NCBI GenBank assembly: GCA_948567375.1
Contig: OX419760.1
Location: 4,712,001 to 4,776,000 of the forward strand
Source: Lunularia cruciata
Lineage: Eukaryota > Streptophyta > Marchantiopsida > Lunulariales > Lunulariaceae
DNA length: 64,000 nucleotides
Direction: 5' to 3'
The position numbers and the translations under genes were made by a program. The notes under the pieces are model-generated. The model saw nothing but the letters and a program-made list of their open reading frames with translations, ran no database searches and was not told where the DNA came from. This document shows positions 26,030-37,864 of the stretch, one piece after another; position 1 is the stretch's first letter; the number at the start of each line of letters is the position of its first letter.

Positions 26030-26570
26030 AAACAGGATGACATAAAGCCGAACTCAGCAATTCCGTGGTGTTGCTAGCAACTACGGTTTCGTCATGGCTA
26101 TGCAATCTTCATAAATCTTGGCAATTGAACCAGAGATCGTGCGAAGTTAACATTTTAGCAGCAACCGAGTAACTGGTTTCAGTGCCAAACGGCTAGAACA
26201 AGAAATTCAAACAAGTGGGACGACAAATGAAGAATGCAACAGTTCCATGGTGTTACTAGCACCTACGGTTATGTAATAGTTATGAGATCTTCATCAAATT
26301 TGAAGGTGTTAACTACAGTATATGATGTTTAATACTTTCTGTGTAGACTTGGTAACTGGGGAATCAGCTTTAACTGACAACTGGGTGGAACATCTGTAAA
26401 GAGGGTGACATAATGCGGAATTCAACAGCCCAATGGCATCACTGTCAACTATGGTTTCGTCATGGCTGTGAAATCGTCATAGAATTTGCACTTGAATGGA
26501 GATCGTGTGATGTTTAATTTCTCAAAAGCAACTGTGTCCAAAATCGGTAGTTAGCGCTCGTGCTGCGAAG
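26030..26570. repeat. Three degenerate tandem units of about 180 bp
   Basis: The block pattern GA-A-TTCCATGGTGTTACTAGCA...CTACGGTTTCGTCATGGCTATG...TCTTCATA-AATTTG...GGAGATCGTG-GA-GTTTAAT appears three times, at about 26033, 26220 and 26395. The outer units are the closest to each other. No open frame spans the block. It lies upstream of patellin A. Function is unknown. Confidence 0.7.
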
Positions 26571-28060
26571 ATGGAGGCGGGTAATGTGGATTGTTCGAGG
26601 GATGGGCCAGGTAAGGTAAACAGAGCCATCTGGCATCTACTACCTGAGCCAAACTCTGTGTATTGCACACGGCTCGCCACCCTTGCTGATTAGGCTCACG
26701 CGCAGGGATGATTCTTGGGAGGTAGTTCCCGCGAAATAGTTTCGATGCCAGATATTGAACATAAAACTTCGCAAACCTCCAAGGTTGTGCTCGGATGAAC
26801 TGTTCAATGTGAGGCCCACCCCCTCTGCAGTTGTCATCAAGCGACTTCCCAACTCATATGGAAAGTAGCCGGCTAGGTCACGATTCACTTGTCCAGCTCC
26901 CTGGCCAGCCACCACCAGCGAGTAATGCTGATGCAACAGTGAGCTTCCAGAATGGGAATGCCCTGACCATCCGACTGGCATGAAATGCAATCCCGACGAT
27001 ACGATACTGGATGAGAAAACGATGCTGGATCACCTTCCTTTTCTCGCCGTGTTCACTCTCACTTCATTCGTAGGCCTGATCACACCGCTAGTTTGGGCCC
27101 CATCAGAACACCTTCTGGCAAGTGCAAACCAACTGCAACTCAATTCAATGCCCACTGAATCGTGTAACATCCTCCAAGCAAACCCCGTGACCAAGCGCAT
27201 TGTCTTCTATGTACTTGGATGCGATGGATCCCGAAGAATAGAGGTGTCGAGGACGCAAACTAAGATCGAATCTTCACGAAATGCCTTAACTAGCTATTCG
27301 TATCCCCTCCCACCGACTACCTTTCCGGGCAATTCGTTGTTGCGGTTGCTGAAAATTATAGGAACCCGGGTTCCAAATTGGCTCAAGTTGAAGGGAATGC
27401 TGACCTCGAAACCTTTGGAAGAGAAGTTGTCCAGGAACGGAAGTTTGTTGCCTGTAGAGCAATGCTGAAAGACAACACTAGTGCCCGCAAATTGCGTCCG
27501 AGACCAAAGATAGGTCTTGATCTCACAATTTGACGTCAACATTGTATCGTCTCTCCTGAGGAAGTAGTAGTGCTAGCCACTTCGGCGAAGGGCTAGCATT
27601 GCTTCACAGCTGGATGACGCAAGCTCAATTGCGCAGATCAGATGAAGGTAAACATCGCATTCTTTACTTTCGATGTCAAATTATACACTTCCATCGAATA
27701 CAACTTGTGGCTTACTCACAAGCTTAGGTCAATTTCTTATAATCAATCCAAGTTGGAGAGAGCTAGAAATGAGGTTGGATTGAGGCTTTCTTTGTACCTT
27801 TCCCTTTTCAAACACGGGGGAAGGAAGTCAAGATGTTCTTTCAAAGTTAAAGCTTTAATGTTGTCAAAATTATAGCAACAACAATCTGATACAAAACAAA
27901 ATTGATGTATTTGGTTCTTTCCTGGCCATGGACTGCATAGGGTACATCGTTCACGGAACTGTAACGTCTGTCAATTGAGAATTTGCTTGAGGTCAAAGTG
28001 CACTTCATTTGTTGAGCTTAAACTCGATCATGGAAACTTTAAGCATTCGAATCAATACAC
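26571..28060. other. Intergenic DNA with one weak open frame
   Basis: A 162-codon + frame at 26980-27468 begins with a hydrophobic segment (FLAVFTLTSFVGLITPLVW) but has no recognisable domain, so I do not call it a gene. A strong hairpin lies at 27571-27598. Otherwise nothing is recognisable. Confidence 0.4.
27571..27598. other. Strong short hairpin
   Basis: TGCTAGCC (27571-27578) pairs fully with GGCTAGCA (27591-27598), and inside it CTTC pairs with GAAG around a GGC loop, leaving one unpaired A. No coding or element context explains it. Confidence 0.6.
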
Positions 28061-28063
28061 CTG

Positions 28064-28580
28064 ATTAATCCACATTGCGGCAACGGCAACTGATGGCATT
28101 GGAAACTCTTTTCGTGAACAGGGAACACAGATCTGCTTCAACAAAGTATTCAAGGCAATCCAGCATCTCGGGGACAGTAGTTCTTCTAAAACTGCTAAAG
28201 ACAAGAAGGCTCAAGAAGACGACGATTCACCAACGGTGCCACACCACGAAGGAACGTCGAAACACGGGAAGTGGGCTACAAAGTGCATTCGAGCTGGAGG
28301 TAGAGGGAAGGCAGGTGCCGACAGGTTTATAAAGGCCGCAAAAGGAAGAACTCTTAGTCAGGTTCTGAGCCAGACCTCGAAGAGATTGGAGCCACCGTCT
28401 TACGCTCATGCTCATTCGCCTGCACAAACACATGCTTCAGCTTCAACTGTTGCGGATCATAAAGGTCCATCTCACTCGTCATCGAAGTTAGTACCTTCGA
28501 ATTCCGAGCCTCCAATACAAATCCTAATGTGGATCGGAGACCAACATATCGACATAGGTAAAACATTGGTCCCCTATTAA
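28064..28580 (+). other. Possible coding exon of unrecognised gene
   Basis: One + frame stays open for about 172 codons and ends in TAA at 28578-28580. It encodes an acidic patch (KDKKAQEDDDSPT), a Gly/Lys/Arg-rich stretch (KHGKWATKCIRAGGRGKAGA) and then a Ser/His/Ala/Pro-rich tail. There is no upstream ATG in the open stretch, so it would have to be a 3'-terminal exon, with candidate acceptors such as GAACAG or CACAG near 28115-28130. I recognise no domain. It could equally be chance or a gene relic. Confidence 0.25.
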
Positions 28581-28671
28581 GGGATCAGCCTTTGCGGACG
28601 ACAGAACCGCACAGTCCTTAACTTCAATGTATTCGATTTCGTTTGTTTAGGTAAGAAGTGTACAGTTATGT

Positions 28672-28711
28672 GCCTATTCTAGGCAACATAAAATGATTGC
28701 CGAGAATAGGC
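28672..28711. other. Inverted repeat (14-bp arms)
   Basis: GCCTATTCTAGGCA (28672-28685) pairs with TGCCGAGAATAGGC (28698-28711) with one mismatch around a 12-nt loop. It could be the relic of a very small inverted-repeat element. Confidence 0.6.
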
Positions 28712-29950
28712 CGAATTGCTGAATGCCTACAGTTGATTACAAAAATCACCACCTGTGACAGTATCTTGAATCTAGCCAGCGGTACTCAAGCATGTCGATA
28801 ACGGCTTTTTATCGCCAATATACATTATATGAATTCTCCGGAGGAACTTTACATATGTGAGAGCTTGCACCTTCGCAGCTAGCAGATTGCGCGCCAATTC
28901 AGTTTAAAGGCGATTTGTTTGCTTGTTATTGGAAACTTCTGTGTTGACCCTCCTCAATCTGTGTCGAACGCTCCTGGGGACGACTATTTCGAATTCGTTT
29001 TGGCCGGATTGTTCTGTCCAAGTTGCTCACGGGTCGCTCACGTCAGAAGCTTTTGTCCGCTTGCTGCAGGGAGTCCTTATAAATGCATGGTATGCCTCTG
29101 AAGGCTCAAATTTGGCAAAAGAGGATGTGTTTACTATCGTAATCGGGAGAAATTGTACGCTCTTTGTGTATTATTAGCAGGTTGGGAGGAATGTGACGCG
29201 TGAAAAAGCATGCACTGTCTAATAACTAGGATTATTATTTGCTGTTTCCGATTTTGTCGGGACTGATACAAGCTTAAGCATGTTCCCCAGTGATAGCGCT
29301 TTCATTCAACTTCTGTTATGGCTGGGAGAACAATAATGAGCAGGAATAAAGTTGTCACAATGAGCGGTGTAACCTTAAGTTTAATAACTTGACTTCGGGG
29401 CCTTCATGATCTTCAAGTAAGATGACCGATTATAGTTTGGAACTTGGTTTAGAGGAGTTCTTCGCAGTGGACTCAACTCTTGCATTGAATTCGTCGATCT
29501 TGTACCATGCGTTACCAACTTTAGCAGTGCACTCGACAGTCACTAATTCACCTTAGTGGGTTGCAGAACTAGACCAATAGCACAGTAGACTCATGAGAAT
29601 CGCTATTTAGTGACATGCAATGAAATGTGAAACATAGCCATAACATTAGAAATATCTGTGTCTGGCTTCTAGTCAGCTTATATTTACCCAGAAGTAATGA
29701 CATCCAAGGAGCACAAACCGACACTAACTCAAGTATAAACTTTTCTGGTGGTTCGAGACATATACTGAACTCCTTTTCTCTAACTGTACAGATCCTGCAT
29801 CCAACTCTGAAGAAAGCTTATTGAGAATTGAAGCTAGATAGATTTGAAGGATAATTCCACACCTAAACATTGTTTGAGAATAGACATGAACCATTCTTTT
29901 CAAGCCTCAGGCGTTCTTTAAGATTCATTTTGTAGGGAAAGAAGACGTTG
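28712..29950. other. Intergenic DNA, no gene seen
   Basis: Frames up to 84 codons overlap near 28920-29180, but none has a domain or splice support. No repeat or element end is recognisable before the inverted module at 29955. Confidence 0.5.
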
Positions 29951-29954
29951 CCAT

Positions 29955-30055
29955 GAGAAACCACAACCGCATGTGAAAGCAAGAAAGATGTAAAACCCAT
30001 CAAGCCATACAAGGAAAAGACAAAAAGGGATAAAATGGGGCTAAGCCCCAATATT
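29955..30055 (-). repeat. Dispersed GGGGCTTAGCCCC module next to RT remnant
   Basis: On the minus strand it reads TTGGGGCTTAGCCCCATTTT, then TTGTCTTTTCCTTGTATGGC, TTGATGGGTTTTACATC and ACATGCGGTTG. These match the copies at 986-1110 and 58984-59095. It lies just downstream, in transcriptional sense, of the minus-strand RT remnant at 30140-31724. Confidence 0.7.
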
Positions 30056-30139
30056 AACGGTATGAAAGATATGCCCTACTGCATCTAAGATATCTAAGCT
30101 ATGCAAGTCAGATCTACAAATAATTTGAGCATCCGAAGA

Positions 30140-31724
30140 AGCATCACCTAGTGTGATTGCTCTCGTGTGTATTGCATTAGCCAATGCTCACCGTAGAACA
30201 ATAGACACACATTACCTAAAATATGTGGTGAAATATGAGAGTGATATTGATACCCTTGATGTCTCAAATGATGCACTTGCGCACTCCCTGACAAAGGTGT
30301 TAAACATCACGTCCATCACTCCATCACTCCATATAACTCCAAGGCTAGAGGAACAAAGATGTGACCTTGCTACATACCCCTATACTTGGAGACCTTGCTT
30401 GCCACCGCTCCGTTTGCTGCCCATCCCGGAGGATGGATGATCACTCCCTCCAACACTGCAAAGGATCAGTAACCAAAATAACATAATATAATAATACAGG
30501 GTCCGTAACCACAATATCCACTTTTGTCACCTAGTCATCTTGGATCAATTATAAGTCTGCACTGACTCATGTTGACGGAAAAGCATACTAATGCTTCCTC
30601 CAAGCAAGATGTCCACTCTTTTGTGCCATGGCAAACATTATATCCATAATAGCATCATGGGTAGCTATCCTTTGTCCTCCAAAAGGACATGTGTCATATG
30701 GACCGCTGGTGCATCTAGTGTAGAACCACACTCACAAGTGAGTAATGAAGATGCAAATGGGTGGACCAAACCTAGGCTGAACCTCATCATTGAAGAGAAA
30801 ATACTTGGTGCAAGTCAAAACACCCTAATACATTGTCGAGCTACTATCCAAGAGCCTGCACCCTTGCTAGAGCAAAAGCAAAGACGTGCTCTAGTAGCAT
30901 GAGTAATGGATGTGTCAACTAAGAGAGAATGTAATGTATATTAAAATTGTTGCTCCATCAAAGAAGACTAAACCTTTGGTCCAATCTGGCAGTAGGGAAG
31001 CAAAGGATGGAAGGTCCTCCCATGCTTGTGGAGATAGATCAGCTCTCATTTTTTGCAATAACACCTAGAGAGAAAAAAAATCCCTTCTCCACCGTGGTCA
31101 CATATGTCTCCAAGACTAGCTTATCAACAACAACAAAATGAGAGGAAAGTAGAGTTGTCGAAAGAGCCCAATTACCCAAAAATGCTATAGGTTTTTTCTC
31201 CTCCATAGATAGTAGACCTACCCCTCCACATAGAGATGTATCTTTACTTTGCCAAATCTCCAATCACACACTCAAATGTCATTGGTCCAATGATATCAGC
31301 AAAAACACCCATAATCCTCCTATCAAATACTATCAGACATGACAAGAAGGTAGGTAGGTCTACATGAAATAATGGAGGAAGATCTACCAAATGCCACCTA
31401 TATATCTCCTAATAGAAGAAGGTCATCTATATGAATAATATCTTCCTCACGGGCAATTGGTCTAATGCCTCCCATACCCTTCTCCTTTACGTGAAATCAA
31501 CTAGCACCTAACACTTGACTAACAAATGTAAGAATCTGTTTCCTCACTATTGCTAGAGCCACTTGAAAGAGCTTGGAAAACCACAAGAGGGATTGTCAAG
31601 CTAGAAGCAATATAAGATGCTTGTATACCATCCTTAACAAACTTCCTAAGGAAAGGTGTGGGGCGATGCACAACACTTGTGCAAACAGTGGTCTATCAAG
31701 ACATAATGTAGTACTTTGAGGATA
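30140..31724 (-). pseudogene. Non-LTR-like reverse transcriptase remnant (inverted copy)
   Basis: The minus strand carries pieces of the same protein as 56280-58560: a block around LFQVALAI, then a later part with FDRRIMGVFADIIGP, GLLSMEEKKPIAFLGNWALS and LETYVTTVEKGFFFSLGVIA. After these come SSVEPHSQVSNEDANGWTKP-like text on the + strand and LHITPRLEEQR. I recognise the GGLGLLS...AFLGSWAL pattern from the C-terminal part of plant LINE-like RT proteins; this is recall, not a search. The RT palm is largely missing and frames are broken. It ends against the LTR-like segment at 31725. Confidence 0.55.
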
Positions 31725-32270
31725 AGAGACCTGAAGAGAAACACAGAATAAGAAACACATAGGTTCACACTCAAACCTCAAATACTCCAAAGGAGCACCT
31801 TGATTGTATTATATAGCAAGGAGAACTACCCCAAAGGAAGCTCCACCCTTGGATCAAATACATGATGGGTGACATGTTAATGATCTCTATCCTTAGATTA
31901 GTTGCATGCATGGGTGACATGTTGGTTCTGGTCCTATCTGGTTGGTCAAACCACCTTTGACCAGAAGGAATTTTTAGGGAATCTTCTTGTAGGAGTCTCC
32001 ATATTGCATGGGTGAGGTACCATTAGAAAGCACTCAATAGAGACAATTGTGGGGAGAATATGAACATTTTCAAGGCCTAATTCATCCATTTAGGCCTCCA
32101 AAACTGGTTTTGAAGTTTCCAAGCTATTTTTGGCTCCTACCTTATTAGTCAAAGTCTTCTTTTGGTGACACCTCTATCTGGTCTACCTAGCCCATCATAC
32201 ATAACATCCTTCCAGATGTTACCAAGCCAATTTTCACCTCTAGCTAATATGTCTAGCTATTGGTATTACA
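31725..32270 (-). repeat. LTR of TGTAATACC...-type, copy 2 (truncated)
   Basis: It matches 34110-34844 from CTCCAAAGGAGCACCT-like text to the end CTAGCTATTGGTATTACA at 32270. The outer edge, which should read TGTAATACTCC on +, is absent. I infer that it is the 3' LTR of the minus-strand element. Confidence 0.6.
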
Positions 32271-32729
32271 CATAAAAGTTGTTTAGGTTGACAGTCTAAG
32301 ACCTTTAGTGGTACTCACTCTTTTACAATATGATATAATAAGGATAAGGAAGAGATATTCTCATCAATGGACTAGCCATAGACAATGGGTGTAGGGCTCA
32401 CACTGCTCTAATGTACTCTCTTGCTTACTCTCTCTCTTACCCAACATCCTTCACTATTGTAATTGAGTGAATCTATAGTATCCTATGGCTAAACTTATCT
32501 CCTATGACATGTAGCTTGTACAAACTCCTCTTGAAAGGTAGCCAAATACCCCACTTAGAATTTGCAAAACCTATCAGCCACATCTCTTTGCCCCGCATGC
32601 CTTCCTCTAGAATAGCAAAGATACCATCATGGGAGTAATAGGAATGAGAACCATGCTAACTCATCCATGGGATCTCAAGCAAATCAATCAAGTGGTAAGT
32701 GAAAAGCCTATCTAGCCTCATGTTATGCT

Positions 32730-33372
32730 TATATACATTGTTACACAACATACATTATTGTTACATCATACACTATAGAAGCACAACTCACACATAAAAA
32801 TCATACATGGACTCTAAAGTGCCACAATGATCGGTTTTTTACAGAACTTGAATCACACTAAATCAGATTAGTACTTGATCTATCACTCCAAAATCTGCCA
32901 ATAATTGGGCACTGATTACAATCAAGCCACACCCACTCTAGTTGATAGAATCCAGGTGATGTTTATCGGCCTCTATCCACCATAACCAAGAACCCAAAGG
33001 CTCAACATCAAAGAAGTGAGCTCTCTAGAGTTGCATGTCAAAAGTATACTCCTTTGGTCTCCAACCCTAATGGTCCCATTGACGGCACAACCAACAATGC
33101 AAATGGTGCTAAGTGATAGTTGGTCCCATGGTAGTTAGTACCTCAAACAAAAAATTTGAGCGTCAACAAGTAGTCTGTGAGTAACTACCAAAATGTTCTT
33201 GACTACCAACATTATTACTCTAGAGTCCAAGCAATCTAGATGCAATGATATAAATGGCATGATAGCTATCATGCATATATACATTGCTACACAACATACA
33301 TTGTTGTCAACATCATACACTATAGATGCACAACTCACACATATGTCATACAAAGACTCTAAAGTGCCACAA
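32730..33372. repeat. 435-bp repeat flanked by 105-bp direct repeats
   Basis: The segments 32730-32835 and 33262-33372 share TATATACATTG-TACACAACATACATT, ATCATACACTATAGA-GCACAACTCACACAT and GACTCTAAAGTGCCACAAT. Between them lies a block (about 32830-33270) that has a diverged copy at 54845-55290 without these flanks. The arrangement resembles a tandem duplication around the block, or an insertion with a very long duplication. Confidence 0.7.
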
Positions 33373-34092
33373 TTGCTTCCCTAGTTGATGGCTCTTCTTC
33401 CTGCATTGCTTGAGCATTCTTGAGGATCTGCACTTGACTTTGTAATGTCTCCATGGTTATCTTAGTCTCTCAAAATTCATTCAACATCTCTTGCATTCCT
33501 TGCACCAACTCTTGCAATCACGGATCCATGGTTCTTGCAACACTCAATTCCTAATGTCTACTTCAATACATAGTCAATATGATCACTCTAGAAGGCACAC
33601 AAACTATCAAAACTACCATTGGGACCTCAGAAGCTATCACTCATTGATAATACTCCTCACCAAAATATCACTTTTGGTCTCACTACATAACAAATTTCTA
33701 CTTGAGTGCTGAAAGGGAGAGGGTTTGGAACATTCACATCCATAACATCATAATAGAATGTAGATTGTCAAATGCCACTCTTTGCCATTTACCATCACAG
33801 GTAGAATCATTGGGTTTGGTGAGTTCATTACCTTGTCCATGAATTTTGCTCCAAAGTGATCAACAAGTGATACTCTCATTTGCTCATGTTGGATATACAT
33901 AACCTTGATGTGGAATGGATTCAAGAATGGAAAGGTAGGTACGGGAAATTGTCCTCCCGGTGCATCCATCCTATCCGTTCTCTAAAGTCCTTCCTAAGTC
34001 TAGCAATTACTCTATGTTCTCCACCTCAAATTACTCAATTTTAGTAGTTTATGTTCTTCCAAGAGGAGTGATCTACTCTCTTGGACTAAAAC

Positions 34093-34109
34093 ACTCATTC
34101 TAATACCAT
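34093..34109 (-). promoter_or_regulatory. Degenerate primer-binding site (tRNA-Met type)
   Basis: Directly beyond the LTR edge at 34110 the minus strand reads ATGGTATTAGAATGAG. The common plant LTR-element site complementary to initiator tRNA-Met is TGGTATCAGAGC. The match is partial but sits exactly where it should. Confidence 0.5.
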
Positions 34110-34844
34110 TGTAATACTCCAAGTACAAGAGAAGAGAGAAAACACAAATTTCACACTCAATCATTTGATGCTCCAAAGGAACACCTTTTTTTATTATATA
34201 GACAATGAGGATCTCCTCCAAGGAAGCTCCACCATAGGATTAGGCACATCAATAGGTGACATGTCAGCAAGCTCCACCCTTGGATTACTTACTTGGATGG
34301 GTAACTTGTCGGTCCTGGTCCTATATGGTTGGTCAAACAAGCTTTGACCAAAGAGAATCTTTTAAGGAATCTTCCTATAGGAATCTCAGAATCATGTGGG
34401 TGAGGTACCATTAGAAATCTCTCAATGAGATAAAGAAGGGGGAGGGAAGGCTTTGTTATCCTCCATTGTGGGGGATTTTGTACATTTTCAAGGCCTAATT
34501 CATCCGTTTAGGCCTCCAAAATTGCCTTCAAAGATTTCACGCATATTTTGGTTCTTACTCTATTAGTAGAAATCCTTTTTTGGTGATACCTTTTTCTGAT
34601 ATGTTTACTCCATCATGTGTAACATTCTTCTAGATATTACCAAACCAATTTTCACCTTTAAATCATATGTTTAGTTATTTGTTTGAAGGTTTTCAAGTCT
34701 ATTTTGGTTTCTTCACTTTTAGTAGAAGTATTCTTTTGGTGATATTTCTATTTGATCTATTTTGACCATCATGTATAACATCATTCCAGATGTTACCAAA
34801 CCAAATTTCACATCTAGATCATATGACTAGCTCTTGGTATTACA
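34110..34844 (-). repeat. LTR of TGTAATACC...-type, copy 3 (complete)
   Basis: It has long terminal inverted ends, TGTAATAC at 34110 and GTATTACA at 34844, enclosing text shared with the copies at 10430 and 31725. Its right edge abuts the truncated left end of element E0, which is therefore missing its own LTR and gag. Confidence 0.7.
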
Positions 34845-34849
34845 AGAGC

Positions 34850-37800
34850 ATCCATAGATGTAGTTAAGAGCAAGTATGAGAAGGGGGAGTGCTCAAACTC
34901 CAAAGTTCTTAATTTGGAGCCCTTGGCACAAGAGAAGAAGAGAACTTTTTTTTAGAGGATTTATACTCTTCTCAAGAATTGACTCCTTGTAAGGATAGTC
35001 TTATGTCTACTAGGAGCACTTGCACCTCAACACCATCAACAACAAAAGCTCCAAGAAAGAAGTTGGAGGACTTCTTGCTCTCAAAGCAACAATGGAACTA
35101 CAACGTGTTGGAGGATGTTGGGAGTCACAAGGCTAACATCATAGTAGGCCAATTGATTGCTTTAAATCCTACCTTGAGAAAGAAGCTTAGAGGTGGTTTG
35201 AGTTCAACAAGGAGTAAGAGGAAGAAGAAGGTAAAAGCTCCAATATCAATGGGGGCGGTGGATGCCAAACCAACACAATGGGAGGCTTGTGAATATGCCT
35301 CCAAGATTGATGTGAGAGTGAATGGTCACAACATCAAAGATGCACTTGTTGATGGGGGATCAACAATGAATGCCATGTTAGAGAGATTGATGAAGAAGTT
35401 GGGTATGATACCCTTCAAACCTTCAACATTTGTGGTGAGCATGGCAAAGAAGCAACAAGTTCAACTAGTAGGGGTGATGGATAAGGTAGTAGTTTCAATT
35501 AGGGGAGTTCAAAATCTCATGACTTTTTAACTCTTGAAGGATTCAAATTATGATTTGCTTCTTGGGAGGCCGTGGTTGAGAGCAGCAAGCACAATTGATT
35601 GATGGCACAAAGGATACTTGAGGATTGGGTAATCAAACCATAGAGTCATAGTTCCAATCACTAACACCACCAACACTTCAAATTTAGATACATCATCTCT
35701 TGATTATTAAGAATCAAATTTAAAAGAAGGAGCTTTAGGTGTGGACACAAGCATAGAAGAAGAGACATCCATAGAGGACGATGAATCTGAATCTGATTCT
35801 GATTTAGATGTGTATAGCTTGTGTGCTATGGATTTTTCAGCTAAGCCAAAGATTTTGAAAGACCCCGAGAAATTACCATTGGCACTTGAGGAGATATAGA
35901 CGAGATTATCTACCGTCAAGTATGGTCCAAATGTTACAAAAGAGAAGAAGGTAAGATTTGAGGAGATTTTTTGCAAGTTCATCCATGTGTTTACTTTCAA
36001 TTACAAAGATCTAAAGGAAGTCACCTTGGAGGAGCACAAGATGCAAGTGGAGTCACATGCAAGACTAGTTTGCAAAAAGCAAAATTGCATTAGTCAACCA
36101 ATATCTTTAGTTGTGAAAGAGGCTATATTTATCTTTGAGGTGGAGAATTTAGAATGGGTGTCTCTAATTGTGATTGTGAAGAAAAAGAATGGAAAAATTT
36201 GGGTAGTGTGATTATAAAAAGCTCAATGTTGTTACTAAGAAGGAAAATTATCCTTTGCCATTCATTGATGAGATCTTGGAGGAGGTTGTAGGTCATGAGA
36301 GGTATAGTTTTGGAGATGGTTAACCAAATCAAGATTGTACCAAAGCATCAACAACTCACCATATTCACCACACCTTGGAGGATTATGTTTTTAAGGTCAT
36401 GCCTTTTGGGCATTGTAATGCTCCAACCATATTTTAATGGTTCATGAACAAGGTATTTGAACCTTCCATTAGGAAATGTATGAGAGATTTCATTAATGAC
36501 TTTTGTGTCTATAGGAGCAAGGAAGAGCACTTTGAGCACCTAATCAAGGTCTTGTAATGCTTGGATGAAGCAAATGCATCACTTAACCTAAAGAAATGCA
36601 TTTTTGGTTGTGAAGAAGGTCTACTATTGGGGCACATCATCTTCAAGGATGGAATAGTAGTTGACCTTGAGAAGGTGAGGAAAATCTCAAACCTTCCATT
36701 CTCTTCAAGCTTGACAAAGTTATGCCAATTCTTGGGGATGGTTGAGTAATATAGGAGTTTCATCTTTTCATTTTCCAACAAGGCTTATGCATTGACCATC
36801 TACATGAAGAAGGGCATAGAATACATGATGATTTTGGAGGATAAGGACGCTCTCAGAGCTTTTGGGGAGCTCAAGCAATCCCTTGTTACTGCTCAAATTC
36901 TGCTAAACCTGATTGTAGTAAGCCTTTCATCCTCTATTTTTATACTTCTAATGTAGCTATAGGATGAACTCTTAGTCAATTAGACCAAGATGGGCATGAT
37001 CTTCCAATAGCTAATGCTAGTAGGTAGATGGTTTTAGTATAAAATAATTTCTTCATTACGGAGAGAGAAGAGTTGGTAGTGATCTTTGGTCTAAAGAAGT
37101 TTAGACACTACTTGATTGGAAGGAAACTACCATTTTCATGGATCACAAGGCTTTGAAATATATCTTCAACAAGCCTAATGTGGAAGGGAGGCTAGTAAGG
37201 TGGAAAATACTCTTATTTGAATATGATAACACCACTAAGGATAGGTAAGGAAGAAATATGCAAATGTTAATTTGTTATCTAAGGCCTATGATCATGATGC
37301 AGATGAACCAATGGATGATTCCTTCTTGAGTGAGGAATTCATGACAATCTAAATCACTCAAGAAGTTCCAATGGAGTACAAGGAAATTGTGGACTTTGTT
37401 ATAAGACATAATTATCCAAAAGGGATGCATGCTAGGGAGAGGAAGGCCCTTGTAGCAAGATCTACACCTTACACAATGGTGGAATATATTATTTTTTACC
37501 TAGGAGTAGATGGTCTACTTTGAAGAGCAGTGGATAAGGAAGAGTCTAACTTACTCATAAAGGAGTTTCATGAAGGTTTAGTGTGTGGAGAACACTTTGC
37601 AGGAAAGGTGATTGCTTTCAAGACTCTAGATGCATGTTACCATTGAAAAGGGATTTTCAAGGATTATCTTCAGTATTGAAAAACTTGTCATGTTTTTCAA
37701 GCTTTTGCTAGAAAGTCTACCTCCACAATATCACTTAGATCAATTCCATTACAAGGACCTTTTGGGAAGTGGGGAATTGATTTTGTAAGTCCTCTCAATA

Positions 37801-37864
37801 GAACCTCATCAAACAATTGGTACATTGTGGTAGTTATCAATTATCTTACCAAGGGGGTTAGACC
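34850..37864 (+). pseudogene. Old gypsy element E0, protease-RT-RNase H-integrase part (left piece)
   Basis: This is closely similar to E1 from about 41105 to 44174, beginning GCATCCATAGATGT. It retains DGGSTMNAM (protease), the RT start with KKKNGKIWV, RDFINDFCVYRSKEEH (RT palm), NCTLSQ-like and IFNKPNVEGR (RNase H), and the integrase zinc and core entry (FGKWGIDFVSPL). Many stops and small indels break the frame. The 5' LTR and gag are absent. The piece stops at TTAGACC, where E1 is inserted. It continues at 45683. Confidence 0.85.

Larger units (their letters stand above)
31725..34844 (-). mobile_element. Short non-autonomous-looking LTR element (minus strand)
   Basis: Two related LTR-type segments in the same orientation (34110-34844 complete; 31725-32270 lacking its far edge) enclose only about 1.84 kb. 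Next to the complete LTR is a degenerate tRNA-Met-type primer site on the minus strand, so the element reads leftward. The interior has one short minus frame near 33748-33969 beginning MDAPGGQFPVPTFPF, but no protease, RT or integrase. Either the element never encoded pol or the pol was deleted. The LTR family is the one seen at 10430-10989. Confidence 0.55.

Noticed and set aside
26980-27468. 162-codon + strand frame with a hydrophobic start
   Set aside because: No domain, no splice support and no codon pattern; overlapping minus frames are equally long.
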